A stretch of 64,000 nucleotides of DNA from Methylobacterium sp. AMS5 (lineage in GTDB: Bacteria; Pseudomonadota; Alphaproteobacteria; Rhizobiales; Beijerinckiaceae), in the NCBI RefSeq assembly GCF_001542815.1, contig NZ_CP006992.1, positions 3,477,501 through 3,541,500 of the forward strand, in the 5' to 3' direction. The translations under genes were made by a program, and so were the position numbers. Positions 1-9,030 of the stretch are shown piece by piece; position 1 is the stretch's first letter, and every line of letters starts with the position of its first letter. Under the pieces are notes generated by a model. It did not search any database, was not told the DNA's origin, and saw nothing but the letters and a program-made list of their open reading frames with translations.

Positions 1-334
1 AGGTCACCCGCTCGACGGGGATGCCCTTCAGCGCCTTACGGGCGGTCAGCGCCTCGATGACGTGCCAGGAGATCGCCTCGCCCTCGCGATCCGGGTCGGT
101 CGCGAGGATGAGCTTCTCGGCTCCCTTCACGGCGCGGGCGATCTCGGACACGCGCTTGGCGCCGCGATCCTCCACCTCCCAGATCATGGCGAAGTCGGCC
201 TCCGGATCGACCGAGCCGTCCTTGGCCGGCAGATCGCGGATATGGCCGAACGAGGCCAGAACCTCGTAATCGCTCCCCAGGTATTTGTTGATCGTCTTGG
301 CCTTGGCCGGCGACTCGACGACGACGACTTTCAT
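1..334 (-). CDS. topA: DNA topoisomerase I, N-terminal part (runs off window start)
   Basis: Type IA topoisomerase that relaxes negatively supercoiled DNA. Only the first ~111 codons are present; the gene continues beyond position 1. The reverse strand begins at an ATG at 332-334 and reads MKVVVVESPAKAKTINKYLG, the classic start of the TOPRIM domain (ESPAKA holds the metal-site Glu), and further in ILATDPDREGEAISWH, the DPDREGE acidic triad. In many alphaproteobacteria topA lies close to dprA, as here. The identification is secure; only completeness cannot be judged. Confidence 0.95.
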   Translation of the reverse strand, partial: MKVVVVESPAKAKTINKYLGSDYEVLASFGHIRDLPAKDGSVDPEADFAMIWEVEDRGAKRVSEIARAVKGAEKLILATDPDREGEAISWHVIEALTARKALKGIPVERVT

Positions 335-482
335 GAACCTCTGCCTCTCGCCAGAGCCTCACCGCAGATACGGTTTTGGGAATGGCGCGGATGCGTACCG
401 GTCGGAGGCCGGCTCTCGCGCCGCGCAGAAGTGGGTGAGCCGCGCGGCGTTGTCAAATCGGGTGAACGTGCCGGACCTGCCC

Positions 483-1457
483 TTAAATCCCCGCGTACCA
501 CTCGTAGCCGCGATCCTCCCAATAGCCGCCCTTGCCGTCGCCGATGCCGGTCAGGCCCTCGGTCACCTCGATCCGCATGATGTATTTCGCCTGCTTGTAA
601 CCGAGCTGGCGCTCAACCCGCAGGCGTAGCGGCGCGCCGTTCGAAACCGGCAGCGCCTTGCCGTTCAGGTCGTAGGCGAGGATCGTCTGCGGGTGGTAGG
701 CGTCGGTGAGATCGATGCTCTCGTAATAGCGAACCGGCGTACCCTGGTTCTCCTCGTCCTCGGCGTTCGGTGCCTCCGCGCCCGCGGCCTGCGAATCGCT
801 GGCTTGGTTCTCGGCCCCCTCCGGCCGCGTCTCCATGCCGGGATTGGCGGTCTTTTCGGGCGCGACGTCTTCGTCTCCGCCGCTTGCGGAATATTCCATC
901 GTGTCGGCGCAGTGGAACACGACGTAGCGGGCGTTCGGCTTCAGGCCGGCCCGCTGAAGCACCTCCGCGAGCGGCACGCCGGTCCACTTGCCGATGGCGC
1001 TCCAGCCCTCGACGCAATCGTGCCGGGTCGTCTGGGTACGGGCGGGCAGGGTGCGCAGATCGGCGAGACTGAGATCCTGGGGCCGCTCGACGAGGCCGTC
1101 GACACGGAGCTTGAACCCGTCGAAGCTCTTGGCGGCGAGCGCCTTATAGGCCCGGTCCGGCGGCTCGATCGTGCCGTTCGGCTTGAACCAGGGCGAGATC
1201 TCCGAATCCGGAAACTCCTTGGCGAGCGAGGCCGGCGTCAGCAGCAGGCGCTGCACGAACAGGTTGGCGTCCTCCCCCGCCTTCAGCGCGCGCTGGCCCG
1301 TGGCGCTCGCGGCGAAGCGGTCGCAGCCGCCGAGGGCCGAGACGCCGAGCAGGCCGGCCGCCGCGGTGAGGAAACCGCGGCGGTGGGGCAGGGCGATCGA
1401 TGAGGGGATCTGGAGGCGAGGGGTCATGGGACGGTGGGTCATGAGACGGGGGGTCAT
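483..1457 (-). CDS. Tat-exported molybdopterin-dependent oxidoreductase (sulfite oxidase/MsrP-like)
   Basis: Predicted periplasmic Mo enzyme of the sulfite-oxidase fold, 324 aa. Residues 26-45 form a twin-arginine signal (RRGFL, then a hydrophobic run ending GGC, which also looks like a lipobox). The Mo-ligand cysteine is in HDCVEGW at about residue 148, and the core motif YYESIDL is at about 244. Between HCADTMEY and YYES there is an acidic, low-complexity stretch of ~54 residues (190-243, rich in E, A, N, D). The ATG at 1455-1457 overlaps the stop of the upstream cytochrome b gene (ATGA), so the two are translationally coupled; ATGs at 1442 and 1427 are alternatives. The cytochrome is the likely electron partner. 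Substrate unknown. Confidence 0.85.
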   Translation of the reverse strand: MTPRLMTHRPMTPRLQIPSSIALPHRRGFLTAAAGLLGVSALGGCDRFAASATGQRALKAGEDANLFVQRLLLTPASLAKEFPDSEISPWFKPNGTIEPPDRAYKALAAKSFDGFKLRVDGLVERPQDLSLADLRTLPARTQTTRHDCVEGWSAIGKWTGVPLAEVLQRAGLKPNARYVVFHCADTMEYSASGGDEDVAPEKTANPGMETRPEGAENQASDSQAAGAEAPNAEDEENQGTPVRYYESIDLTDAYHPQTILAYDLNGKALPVSNGAPLRLRVERQLGYKQAKYIMRIEVTEGLTGIGDGKGGYWEDRGYEWYAGI

Positions 1458-2326
1458 GGGGTCTCTCCCGGGCCGGCGGGAAGTTTTTGGCGCTCGATCA
1501 CGAACCAGCCGGTGATCATGCTGCGCATATTGTTGGCCACGCCGGAGAGCAGCACGAGCAGGACGTGGACGATCACGAACAGCACCAGCAGATTCGTGAC
1601 GATGAAGTGGATCGTGCGGGCCGATTGCCGTCCGCCGAACAGGTCGGGCAGGGGCACCACCGCGTTGACGCCCGGCGACATGGCGAGCCCCGTCAGCACC
1701 ATCAGCGGCAGCAGCACCGCCACCACGACGAGGTAGGTGAGCTTCTGCAGCACGTTGTAGCGCTTGGCCTCGTCCCCTTCCGGAAAGTGCAGGGTCAGGT
1801 GCTCGCGGACCGAGGAACCGAACCCGCGCATCTGGTCGCCGTCGGGCACGAGGCGCCGCCGCAACTGGCCCGTACCGATCCCGTAGAGGAGGTAGATCAG
1901 CCCGTTGATGACGAAGGCCCAGGCGAACAGGAAGTGCCAGCGCCGCCCGGTGGCGAGATCCTGATGCGCCGGCAGGGTCGCCCAGGCCGGGAAGGCGCGT
2001 CCCGCTTGCTGGCCGTTGAGGTTCGACAGGCCGAGCACGCCCGTCGTCTCGAAGGTGTGGCCGGCCACATAGACGATGCCGCGCGGCGTGCCGTCGTCCC
2101 GCTGGTCGTCGGTGATGGCGACGAACGGCTTGTCGAAGGTCGAGGCTGCGCCCCAATAGAGTGCCGGATGGGCGTTGAAGATCTGCAAGCCGCTCATCAG
2201 CAGGATGGCGAGGCAGACCACGTTGAGCCAGTGCGCCAGCCGGATCACCAGCGGATGGCGAAACATCCAGCGCCGCCGCACCGTCTCGACGATGTCCGGC
2301 CCCGAGAGCGTCGATCCTGCGGCCAC
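1454..2326 (-). CDS. Cytochrome b561/b-type membrane electron-transfer subunit
   Basis: Integral membrane di-haem cytochrome b, 290 aa, which probably passes electrons between the quinone pool and the Mo enzyme encoded just downstream. The N-terminal segment has HPLVIRLAHWLN followed by a long hydrophobic helix, typical of cytochrome b561/hydrogenase-type subunits with His haem ligands near helix ends; three further hydrophobic segments (HFLFAWAFVINGLIYLL, YLVVVAVLLPLMVLTGLAM, VTNLLVLFVIVHVLLVLL) carry more His residues. The stop overlaps the next start by ATGA. The pairing parallels YedY/YedZ, though this is a soluble-loop cytochrome b type and not a YedZ sequence. Confidence 0.85.
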   Translation of the reverse strand: MAAGSTLSGPDIVETVRRRWMFRHPLVIRLAHWLNVVCLAILLMSGLQIFNAHPALYWGAASTFDKPFVAITDDQRDDGTPRGIVYVAGHTFETTGVLGLSNLNGQQAGRAFPAWATLPAHQDLATGRRWHFLFAWAFVINGLIYLLYGIGTGQLRRRLVPDGDQMRGFGSSVREHLTLHFPEGDEAKRYNVLQKLTYLVVVAVLLPLMVLTGLAMSPGVNAVVPLPDLFGGRQSARTIHFIVTNLLVLFVIVHVLLVLLSGVANNMRSMITGWFVIERQKLPAGPGETP

Positions 2327-2412
2327 GGCGCGGCTGTTCCCTGTTGCAGCATCCCGCGCCGGGCGGATGGACCGTTCGGCGCAGGAAGACTCGGAAGGTT
2401 TCGTTCGAGACG

Positions 2413-2442
2413 AAAAAGCCCGCCCGGTCTAACCGGGCGGGC
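2413..2442 (-). terminator. Rho-independent terminator after the Met/Gly-rich gene
   Basis: Perfect 11-bp stem at 2418-2428 paired with 2432-2442 (GCCCGCCCGGT), 3-nt loop, with five T residues following the stem on the minus strand (AAAAA at 2413-2417 on plus). It lies ~50 bases past the stop of the minus-strand gene at 2491-2802 and shields it from the cytochrome gene start region. Confidence 0.85.
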
Positions 2443-2490
2443 CGAGGATCGCCTAGATGGCGATGTGGTCACAGTCGGGTGACGGGTGGA

Positions 2491-2802
2491 TCACATCCCG
2501 CCCGCGCCGGACTCCATGCCGGAGCCGGAATTCATGCGCTTCGAGCGCATCATCTTCTTGTTCTTCATCGGCTTTTTCATCTTCTTGGAGCCGCGCTTCA
2601 TCGGGCGCTGCTCCTGGCCCATGTCGTCGCCCATGGCACCCTGCTGCATTTGGCCGCCCATCTGGCCACCCATTTGCCCGCCGGGCTGGCCGCCCATGCC
2701 GGGCTCCATGCCGCCCCGCTGCATGCCCTGAGCGTAGGCGCCGGACGAGAGAGCGAGACCGAGCGAGAGCGCACCGGCAGTCAGGAGAAGTCGCGTATTC
2801 AT
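2491..2802 (-). CDS. Small secreted Met/Gly-rich protein
   Basis: 103 aa with a clear Sec signal peptide ([28 protein letters not shown], cleavage after AYA). The mature part is Gly/Met/Gln-rich with repeats of GGQMGG, then a very basic Lys/Met segment ([20 protein letters not shown]) and a Gly/Met tail. No enzyme motif is visible. Methionine-rich periplasmic proteins can bind copper, but nothing here proves that. An AAAGG ribosome-binding site precedes the ATG, and a strong terminator follows. It is divergent from pyrB. Confidence 0.7.
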   Translation of the reverse strand: MNTRLLLTAGALSLGLALSSGAYAQGMQRGGMEPGMGGQPGGQMGGQMGGQMQQGAMGDDMGQEQRPMKRGSKKMKKPMKNKKMMRSKRMNSGSGMESGAGGM

Positions 2803-3076
2803 AAGCTACCTTTCGTTTCCGGGCAGGCAGACGGATACCGGGACAGGTATTCGACGCACTCAAACCCCAACGGATGTTTGGAAAACGGAAGCGAGGCTGG
2901 ATCGTTCAAATTTTTCTCGATCACAGGCTCGCGATGATCAAGAAAATCTCTCGCCCGCAACCCGGCGAGACCGTTTTTCCTCGTGCCATCGCCCGCACCG
3001 CCCGACCGGACACGCCTGCGCCTTGCCGGGCCCTTCCCGGGCCCCTATAGCGCGGAGCCGACGCCAGAACCGCCGC

Positions 3077-4024
3077 ATGACCGCTCAGACCGCACCCGCC
3101 TTCCCGCACCGGCACTTGCTCGGCATCGAAGGCCTGAGCCGGCCGGACATCGAATCGCTGCTGGAGCGCGCCGACGCCGCCGTCGCCCTGTCGCGGCAGG
3201 TCGAGAAGAAGCGCACGACCTTGCGCGGTCGCACGCAGATCAACCTGTTCTTCGAGCCCTCGACCCGCACGCAATCCTCGTTCGAGCTGGCCGGCAAGCG
3301 CCTCGGCGCCGACGTGATGAACATGTCGGTCGCCTCGTCCTCGGTGAAGAAGGGCGAGACGCTGATCGACACCGCCGCGACGCTCAACGCCATGCGGCCC
3401 GACATCATCGTGGTGCGCCACCACGCGGCGGGCGCCGTGCACCTGCTCGCCCGCAAGGTCGATTGCGCCGTGGTGAATGCCGGCGACGGCGCCCACGAGC
3501 ACCCGACCCAGGCGCTGCTCGACGCGCTCACCATCCGCCGCAACAAGGACGGCATCGAGGGGCTCCACGTCGCGATCTGCGGCGACGTCCTGCATTCGCG
3601 GGTGGCGCGCTCGAACATCATCCTGCTTCAGGCGCTCGGCGCCCGGGTGCGGGTGATCGGCCCCTCGACCTTGCTGCCCACCGGCATCGAGCGCTTCGGC
3701 GTCGATGTGTTCACCGACATGCGCGCGGGGCTGAAGGGCTGCGACATCGTGATGATGCTGCGCCTCCAGCGCGAGCGGATGAACGGCTCCTTCGTGCCGA
3801 GCGTGAAGGAATATTTCCGCTATTACGGCCTCGACGGCGACAAGCTGGCGCTGGCCAAGCCGGACGCGCTGGTGATGCATCCCGGACCCATGAACCGCGG
3901 CGTCGAGATCGCCTCCGACATCGCCGACGGGGCGCAGTCGCTGATCCGCGAGCAGGTCGAGATGGGCGTCGCCGTGCGCATGGCCGTGCTGGAAGCGCTG
4001 GCGACGCACCTGCCGAACGGGTGA
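3077..4024 (+). CDS. pyrB: Aspartate carbamoyltransferase catalytic subunit
   Basis: Second step of pyrimidine synthesis: carbamoyl phosphate plus aspartate to N-carbamoylaspartate. 315 aa, normal family length. The carbamoyl-phosphate loop [13 protein letters not shown] is at about residues 57-69, the SSVKKGET 80s loop follows at ~93, and the HPTQALLD motif is at ~143; HPGPMNRG near the C-terminus is also conserved. The ATG at 3077 is preferred over an in-frame upstream start because the family begins shortly before the HLLGIEGLS motif. It is separated from its partner pyrX by a hicAB pair and an IS, so the original pyrB-pyrX operon has been split. Confidence 0.97.
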   Translation: MTAQTAPAFPHRHLLGIEGLSRPDIESLLERADAAVALSRQVEKKRTTLRGRTQINLFFEPSTRTQSSFELAGKRLGADVMNMSVASSSVKKGETLIDTAATLNAMRPDIIVVRHHAAGAVHLLARKVDCAVVNAGDGAHEHPTQALLDALTIRRNKDGIEGLHVAICGDVLHSRVARSNIILLQALGARVRVIGPSTLLPTGIERFGVDVFTDMRAGLKGCDIVMMLRLQRERMNGSFVPSVKEYFRYYGLDGDKLALAKPDALVMHPGPMNRGVEIASDIADGAQSLIREQVEMGVAVRMAVLEALATHLPNG

Positions 4025-4039
4025 GGCTCAGCGCTTGAC

Positions 4040-4261
4040 ATGCCGCCGCGCGCCTTCGAGCTTGATAATCTGGAAATCCGCCATCGGCTGGAGCGCGAGG
4101 GTTGGCGGCTGATCAAGTCGCGGGGCGGGAATCACGATGTCGACAAGCATCTCGACAAACCCCAGCACATCCCGATCTCGCGCGCCGATCTCGCGCGGAC
4201 GCGGCGACCTGCCGCTTGGCACGGCACGCAGCATCGCGCGTGCGCCGGCTGGATTCGCTGA
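4040..4261 (+). pseudogene. hicA: HicA-family mRNA interferase toxin, frameshifted and cut by an IS
   Basis: The first ~45 codons read LEREGWRLIKSRGGNHDVDK, matching HicA (EADGW, GG/SHH region with the catalytic His). After about position 4185 the matching reading shifts frame by one: 4215-4261 in the other frame reads LGTARSIARAPAGFAE, the usual HicA tail. The IS5-family element starts at 4262. If the IS and one TGA copy are removed, that second frame runs GAG-GGA-TCA-CAA-CGA-TGA and its stop (5194-5196) overlaps the hicB ATG. The gene is therefore broken twice: a one-base frameshift and the IS insertion. The toxin is probably inactive. Confidence 0.75.
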
Positions 4262-5177
4262 GAGTCCGTCCGCTAAGTCATGATGCTCGCCCGAGCCTTC
4301 GGACGAGGATCATGACGGCGGCGGCGTAGAGGAAGGCCTGGGCCGAGGCGAGGGTCGCTTCCGGGTCCTTCCAGAGGCGTCGGTTGCGGCTGATCCATCC
4401 GAAGAAGCGTTCCACCACCCATCGGCGTGGATGCACGGCGAAGCCGACCTGATCCTTCGGTTTGCGCACGATGTCGATGGTGATGACGGTGGCGGTCGCG
4501 GGTCTGTCGCCGGCATAGCCTGCATCGGCGAAAGCTCTGACGATGAACGGGAAGGTCCGCCGCGACAGGCGCAGCACCGGTCCAGCCCCATCGCGATCCT
4601 GAATGTCGGCGGTCTGCGGATCGAGCACGAGGGCGCGCCCGTCCGTGTCGACCAGGGCCTGACGCTTGCGGCCCTTGACCTTCTTTCCAGCGTCGTAGCC
4701 GCGCGGGCCGCCGCTCTCGGTGGTCTTCACGCTCTGGCTGTCGAGCACGGCCGCCGTCGGCGAGGCCTCGCGACCGGCCCGCTCCCGGTCGGCCATGACC
4801 AGGGCGTGGTTGATCCGCCCGAACAATCCCTCGTCCCGCCAGCGGCTGAAGTAGCCGAACGTCGTGCTGCGCGGAGGGAGATCCTTTGGGATCAACCGCC
4901 ATGCGATGCCGCCGCGCAGCACGTAGAAGATCGCGTTCAGGACCTCCCGCATCGTCCAGACAGGCGGACGACCACGCGAGGCGGGCTCTGGCATCATGGG
5001 CGCGATCACCGCCCATTCCGTATCCGTCAGGTCGGTTTCGTATCGAAGGCGCGCACGGTTATGCTGCCGGCGAGTGGTCGGGGTCCACATGGCACGTCCA
5101 GATGAGGCTTCAGCACCCTTCTGGAATCACCGCCATTCCGGCCACTCAACCCCTGCCGGACGTTATCGGACGGGCTC
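4262..5177. mobile_element. IS5-family insertion sequence, complete, TGA target duplication
   Basis: 916-bp element with terminal inverted repeats GAGTCCGTCCGCTAA (4262-4276) and, on the other strand, GAGCCCGTCCGATAA (5177-5163), 13 of 15 identical. It is flanked by TGA at 4259-4261 and 5178-5180. It contains one full transposase on the minus strand. Joining the flanks with one TGA restores an open hicA tail into hicB. Confidence 0.88.
4278..5090 (-). CDS. IS5-family DDE transposase
   Basis: 270 aa, single frame. DLTDTEWAVIAPMMP near the N-terminus is the IS5-type DUF4096 helix region; LDSQSVKT holds the first catalytic Asp (~residue 115-120), FADAGYAGD the second, and HPRRWVVERFFGWISRNRRL the catalytic Glu in the Y/R-x-x-E-R-x-x-x-W signature. 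It fills the element almost from end to end. No frameshift is seen, so the copy is probably active. A second IS5-family enzyme at 57687-58511 has the same layout but is only distantly similar. Confidence 0.93.
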   Translation of the reverse strand: MWTPTTRRQHNRARLRYETDLTDTEWAVIAPMMPEPASRGRPPVWTMREVLNAIFYVLRGGIAWRLIPKDLPPRSTTFGYFSRWRDEGLFGRINHALVMADRERAGREASPTAAVLDSQSVKTTESGGPRGYDAGKKVKGRKRQALVDTDGRALVLDPQTADIQDRDGAGPVLRLSRRTFPFIVRAFADAGYAGDRPATATVITIDIVRKPKDQVGFAVHPRRWVVERFFGWISRNRRLWKDPEATLASAQAFLYAAAVMILVRRLGRAS

Positions 5178-5192
5178 TGAGGGATCACAACG

Positions 5193-5576
5193 ATGATTCA
5201 CTCCATCGGCATTTTGGAGAAGGAGCCAGGCACCCTGTGGGGTGTATGGTTCCCAGATCTAATCGGGTGCACGACGGCGGCCGACACGGCTGAGGGCGCG
5301 CTACGTCAGGCACCGGAAGTCTTGCGGCTCTATCTTGAGTGTTTGGCCGAGGACGGCATGACACCGCCGCCCGTGCGCAGCCTCGATGTCCTGCGTGAGG
5401 ATCCGGAGGTGGCCGAGGCTCTGGCAGCGGGGCATGCCGCCGTTGTCGTTTCCGTCGATGAAGACGCTCTCCTCGACGAGCGGGCTCTCAGCGCCATCGA
5501 CGCCGCAGCCCAGCGTCGAGGCCTCTCCCGTCAGCGCTTCATCCGTGAGGCCCTGATCGAGAAGGCCGCCATTTAA
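5193..5576 (+). CDS. hicB: HicB-family antitoxin
   Basis: 127 aa. The N-terminal half (GVWFPDLIGCTTAADTAEGA) is the HicB degenerate RNase-H-like fold that binds HicA; the C-terminal part (DERALSAIDAAAQRRGLSRQ through IREALIEKA) looks like a ribbon-helix-helix DNA-binding segment. The start is fixed by the ancestral ATGA overlap with hicA (ATG 5193, hicA TGA 5194). The IS now separates it from any hicA-proximal promoter, so its expression is uncertain, and with hicA broken it is an orphan antitoxin. Confidence 0.85.
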   Translation: MIHSIGILEKEPGTLWGVWFPDLIGCTTAADTAEGALRQAPEVLRLYLECLAEDGMTPPPVRSLDVLREDPEVAEALAAGHAAVVVSVDEDALLDERALSAIDAAAQRRGLSRQRFIREALIEKAAI

Positions 5577-5606
5577 GCCATCTCCGCACGAACGGGATCG
5601 CGTCCA

Positions 5607-5840
5607 TTGCTCAGCCTCTGGTTCTGGCTGGAACGTTGGTTTACCGACGTGCCGAGTCTCTGGGTCCTCGCCGCTCGGGGAATGGTGACGGTCTTCGTTC
5701 CCGTTACGGCGATCTTCATCCTCGGTCTTGTCGCTGGCTGGAGCGGCGAGGTTGTCGCGTCACTCACAGGCATCCTGTATCTCGCGGTCTTCGCGTGGTT
5801 CGGTTGGATGGTAACGAAGCTCTCCCGTCGAAGGCCATGA
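5607..5840 (+). CDS. Small two-helix membrane protein of unknown function
   Basis: 77 aa from a TTG start, with two hydrophobic spans (about residues 24-43 and 50-68) and a basic end KLSRRRP. No family recognised. It lies between hicB and pyrX on the same strand. The non-ATG start and lack of a strong ribosome-binding site keep confidence modest. Confidence 0.45.
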   Translation: MLSLWFWLERWFTDVPSLWVLAARGMVTVFVPVTAIFILGLVAGWSGEVVASLTGILYLAVFAWFGWMVTKLSRRRP

Positions 5841-5889
5841 CTTGGCTCGACCGGACCCGTTGCGCTTCGCGGAGAATTTCTCAGTCCCA

Positions 5890-7200
5890 ATGACCGCTCC
5901 TCCGCTTCTCCTCTCCAACGCCCATCTCCTCGACCCGGCCAGCGGCCGCGAGGGCCCCGGCGCCGTGCTCGTGCGCGACGGCCGCATCGCCGATGTCGCC
6001 TGGGGTGCCGCACCCGACGCACCGGAAGACTGCAAAAAAATCGACTGCGGCGGGCTCACCCTCGCGCCGGGCCTGATCGACCTGCGCGCCTTCGTCGGCG
6101 AGCCGGGCGCCGAGCACCGGGAAACCCTGGCCTCGGCGAGCGCGGCTGCCGCGGCCGGCGGCGTGACGACGCTGGTCTGCATGCCCGACACCAACCCCGT
6201 CATCGACGGGCCGGCCATCGTCGATTTCGTGCTGCGCCGCGCCCGCGACACCGCCTGCATCAACGTGCTGCCGGCCGCCGCCATCACGAAGGGGCTGGCC
6301 GGCCGCGAGATGACCGAGTTCGGCCTGCTGGCGGAAGCCGGCGCGGTCGCCTTCACCGACGGGCTGAAAGCCGTCACCAACGCGCAGGTGATGCGCCGCG
6401 CGCTGACCTACGCCCGCGATTTCGGCGCGCTGCTGATGCAGCATGTCGAGGAGCCGGACCTCGTCGGCGAAGGCGTGATGAACGAGGGCGAGATGGCCTC
6501 CCGCCTCGGCCTGATCGGCATCCCCCGCGAGGCCGAGACGGTGATGCTGGAGCGCGACATCCGCCTCGTGCGCCTCACCGGCGCGCGCTACCACGCGGCG
6601 ATGATCTCCTGCGCCGATTCGGTCGAGATCGTGCGGCGGGCCAAGGAGGCGGGGCTGCCCGTCACCTGCGGCGTGTCGGTCAACAACCTCGTGCTCAACG
6701 AGGGCGACATCGGCCACTACCGCACCTTCTGCAAGCTCTCGCCCCCCTTGCGCCGCGAGGACGACCGGCAGGCGGTGATCGCCGCGCTGAATGAAGGCGT
6801 GATCGACGTCATCGTCTCCGACCACAATCCGCAGGACGTCGAGACCAAGCGCCTGCCGTTCGCCGAAGCCGCCGATGGAGCGCTCGGCATCGAGACCCTG
6901 CTCGGGGCGAGCCTACGCCTGCTCCATACCGGCGACGTGACGCTGGGAACGCTCCTGAAGGCTCTCTCGGCCAACCCCGCGGCGCTGCTCGGCCGCGAGG
7001 CGGGGCGCCTCGAAACAGGCGCACCCGCCGACCTCGTGCTGATCGACCCCGATCTGCCCTACCTGCTCGACAAGCGGCAGTTGAAGTCGCGCTCCAAGAA
7101 CTCGCCCTTCGACGAGGCGCGCCTCCAGGGCGCGGCGGTGCTGACGCTGGTCGGCGGCCGCATCGTCCACCGCTCCGACCTCTCGGCTCTGGCCGCATGA
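5890..7200 (+). CDS. pyrX: Dihydroorotase-like protein lacking metal ligands (PyrC'/PyrX type)
   Basis: 436 aa, amidohydrolase fold of the type I dihydroorotase family. The usual HxH metal-binding motif after the first strand is replaced: the sequence reads [12 protein letters not shown] with Arg66 and Phe68 where histidines should be. This is the known pattern of the inactive dihydroorotase homologue that supports aspartate carbamoyltransferase in some bacteria. SDHNPQD late in the protein retains a family signature. The ATG at 5890 is chosen because the family begins shortly before [11 protein letters not shown]. Its stop overlaps plsY by ATGA. A catalytically complete pyrC would be needed elsewhere in the genome. 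Confidence 0.88.
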   Translation: MTAPPLLLSNAHLLDPASGREGPGAVLVRDGRIADVAWGAAPDAPEDCKKIDCGGLTLAPGLIDLRAFVGEPGAEHRETLASASAAAAAGGVTTLVCMPDTNPVIDGPAIVDFVLRRARDTACINVLPAAAITKGLAGREMTEFGLLAEAGAVAFTDGLKAVTNAQVMRRALTYARDFGALLMQHVEEPDLVGEGVMNEGEMASRLGLIGIPREAETVMLERDIRLVRLTGARYHAAMISCADSVEIVRRAKEAGLPVTCGVSVNNLVLNEGDIGHYRTFCKLSPPLRREDDRQAVIAALNEGVIDVIVSDHNPQDVETKRLPFAEAADGALGIETLLGASLRLLHTGDVTLGTLLKALSANPAALLGREAGRLETGAPADLVLIDPDLPYLLDKRQLKSRSKNSPFDEARLQGAAVLTLVGGRIVHRSDLSALAA

Positions 7201-7805
7201 CCACGCTTCTCGCGGCCGGCTGGCCGGTCCTCATCGCGGCTCTCGTCCTCGGCTATGCCTGCGGCGCGATCCCCTTCGGGCTGATCCTCACGAAGTTCGC
7301 CGGCCTCGGCGACGTGCGGGCGATCGGCTCGGGCAATATCGGCGCCACCAACGTGTTGCGAACCGGCCGCAAGGGGCTCGCCGCCGCGACGCTGCTCTGC
7401 GATGCGCTCAAGGGCACGCTGCCGGTGCTCGCCGCAAGCCAATGGGGAGAAGGGCCGGCGCTGGCTGCGGGCCTCGGTGCCTTCCTCGGCCATCTCTTCC
7501 CGGTCTGGCTCGGCTTCAAGGGCGGCAAGGGCGTGGCGACCTTCATCGGCGTGCTGCTGGCGCTGAGCCCGGTGACACTGGCCGCCTTCGCCGCGATCTG
7601 GCTCGGGCTCGCCTTCGCCCTGAAATACTCCTCGCTTGCCGCGCTCGCGGCGTCGGCTGCCACGCCCCTCATCCTGTGGGCGCTGGGACACGGCTCGGTT
7701 GCAGCGCTCTTCCTCGTGCTCGCAGCTTTGCTATGGTGGAAGCACGCGCCCAACATCCGCCGACTCGCCGCCGGCACCGAGGGGCGGATCGGGAAGAAAG
7801 GGTGA
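7197..7805 (+). CDS. plsY: Acyl-phosphate glycerol-3-phosphate acyltransferase
   Basis: 202 aa integral membrane enzyme that moves an acyl group from acyl-phosphate to glycerol-3-phosphate, the first step of phospholipid synthesis. It contains the three PlsY motifs: [14 protein letters not shown] (~residues 43-56), the glycine-rich [13 protein letters not shown] (~104-116), and [17 protein letters not shown] at the end. About five hydrophobic helices. It starts with an ATGA overlap with pyrX, so it is co-translated. Confidence 0.97.
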   Translation: MTTLLAAGWPVLIAALVLGYACGAIPFGLILTKFAGLGDVRAIGSGNIGATNVLRTGRKGLAAATLLCDALKGTLPVLAASQWGEGPALAAGLGAFLGHLFPVWLGFKGGKGVATFIGVLLALSPVTLAAFAAIWLGLAFALKYSSLAALAASAATPLILWALGHGSVAALFLVLAALLWWKHAPNIRRLAAGTEGRIGKKG

Positions 7806-7836
7806 GCGCCGCCCCCTCCCGGACGGAGGGGGACCG

Positions 7837-9030
7837 ATGCAACTCACCGACGCGCAACGCCTCGATTGGCTGCGCCTGATCCGTACCGACGGCATCGGCC
7901 CGCGCACCTTCCGCGGCCTGATCAACCGCTTCGGCAGCGCGTCGGCCGCGCTCGACGCCCTGCCGGACCTGACGAAGCGGGCGGGCAAGCGCGCCGTGCC
8001 GCCCACGAAGGCCGAGGCCGAGCGCGAGATGGCGGCGGCCGCCCGCCTCGGCATCCGCTTCCTCGCCATGGGCGAAGCGGCCTACCCGAAGGCGCTGCAC
8101 GCCACCGATACCGCGCCGCCGCTGATCGCCGTTCGCGGCGACCCGGCCACGCTTCTCAAGCCTTCGGTGGCCATCGTCGGCTCGCGCAACGCCTCGACCG
8201 CGGGCCTCGCCTTCACCGAGCGGCTCGCCCGCGGTTTCGGCGAAGCCGGTCTCGTCGTGGTCTCGGGACTCGCCCGAGGGATCGACGCCCGCGCCCATAA
8301 GGCCACGCTCACCACCGGCACCGTCGCGGTCCTCGCGGGTGGGCAGAACCGGATCTATCCAGAGAACCATGCCGGCCTCGTCGAGGAGATCGTGGGGGCG
8401 GGTGGGGCGGTGGTCGCCGAGATGCCGATGGGCTGGGTGCCGCGCGGGCGCGACTTTCCCCGCCGCAACCGCATCATCTCCGGCCTCAGCCTCGGCACCG
8501 TCATCGTGGAGGCCGCGCGCCGCTCCGGCTCGCTCATCACCGCCCGTTTCGCGCTGGAGCAGGGCCGGGAAGTCTTCGCGGTGCCCGGCTCGCCGCTCGA
8601 TCCGCGGGCGGAGGGCACCAACGACCTGATCCGCCAGGGTGCGACGCTGGTCTCGGAGGTCGAGCACGTCCTGTCCGTGCTCGATCCGCTGATCGCCGGC
8701 GGCGCGCCGCAAGCGGACGGCCTGAACGACCGCTCCGAGACGTGGCGCACGCCCGATTACTGGGACGAGATCGATTTTGACGGACGCGCCGAGACCGCGC
8801 TGCCGCTGTTTCCTGCCACGGCAGAGCCGGAAGATGGTCCCCCCGAGCCCCGGGACGACCGCGAGCGGCTGATCGCATGCCTCAGCCCGGTTCCGGTCGG
8901 AACCGATGAGCTTGCCCGCTCCACCGGCCTATCGGTTCGGATCGTGCAGACGACGCTGCTCGAACTCGAACTCGACGGCCGGATCGAGCGGCACGGCAGC
9001 GGGACGGTCTCCCTGGTTTCGCGGGCGTGA
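7837..9030 (+). CDS. dprA: DNA-processing protein DprA
   Basis: 397 aa. DprA loads RecA onto incoming single-stranded DNA in natural transformation. A helical N-terminal domain (LIRTDGIGPRTFRGLINRFG) is followed by the Rossmann-like core with VAIVGSRNAS, VVSGLARGIDARAHKATL and FPRRNRIISGLSLGTVIVEA, and a C-terminal winged-helix domain (about residues 345-397). The start at 7837 is favoured by the GGAGGGGGA ribosome-binding site at 7825-7833; upstream frame is open but overlaps plsY. Confidence 0.96.
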   Translation: MQLTDAQRLDWLRLIRTDGIGPRTFRGLINRFGSASAALDALPDLTKRAGKRAVPPTKAEAEREMAAAARLGIRFLAMGEAAYPKALHATDTAPPLIAVRGDPATLLKPSVAIVGSRNASTAGLAFTERLARGFGEAGLVVVSGLARGIDARAHKATLTTGTVAVLAGGQNRIYPENHAGLVEEIVGAGGAVVAEMPMGWVPRGRDFPRRNRIISGLSLGTVIVEAARRSGSLITARFALEQGREVFAVPGSPLDPRAEGTNDLIRQGATLVSEVEHVLSVLDPLIAGGAPQADGLNDRSETWRTPDYWDEIDFDGRAETALPLFPATAEPEDGPPEPRDDRERLIACLSPVPVGTDELARSTGLSVRIVQTTLLELELDGRIERHGSGTVSLVSRA

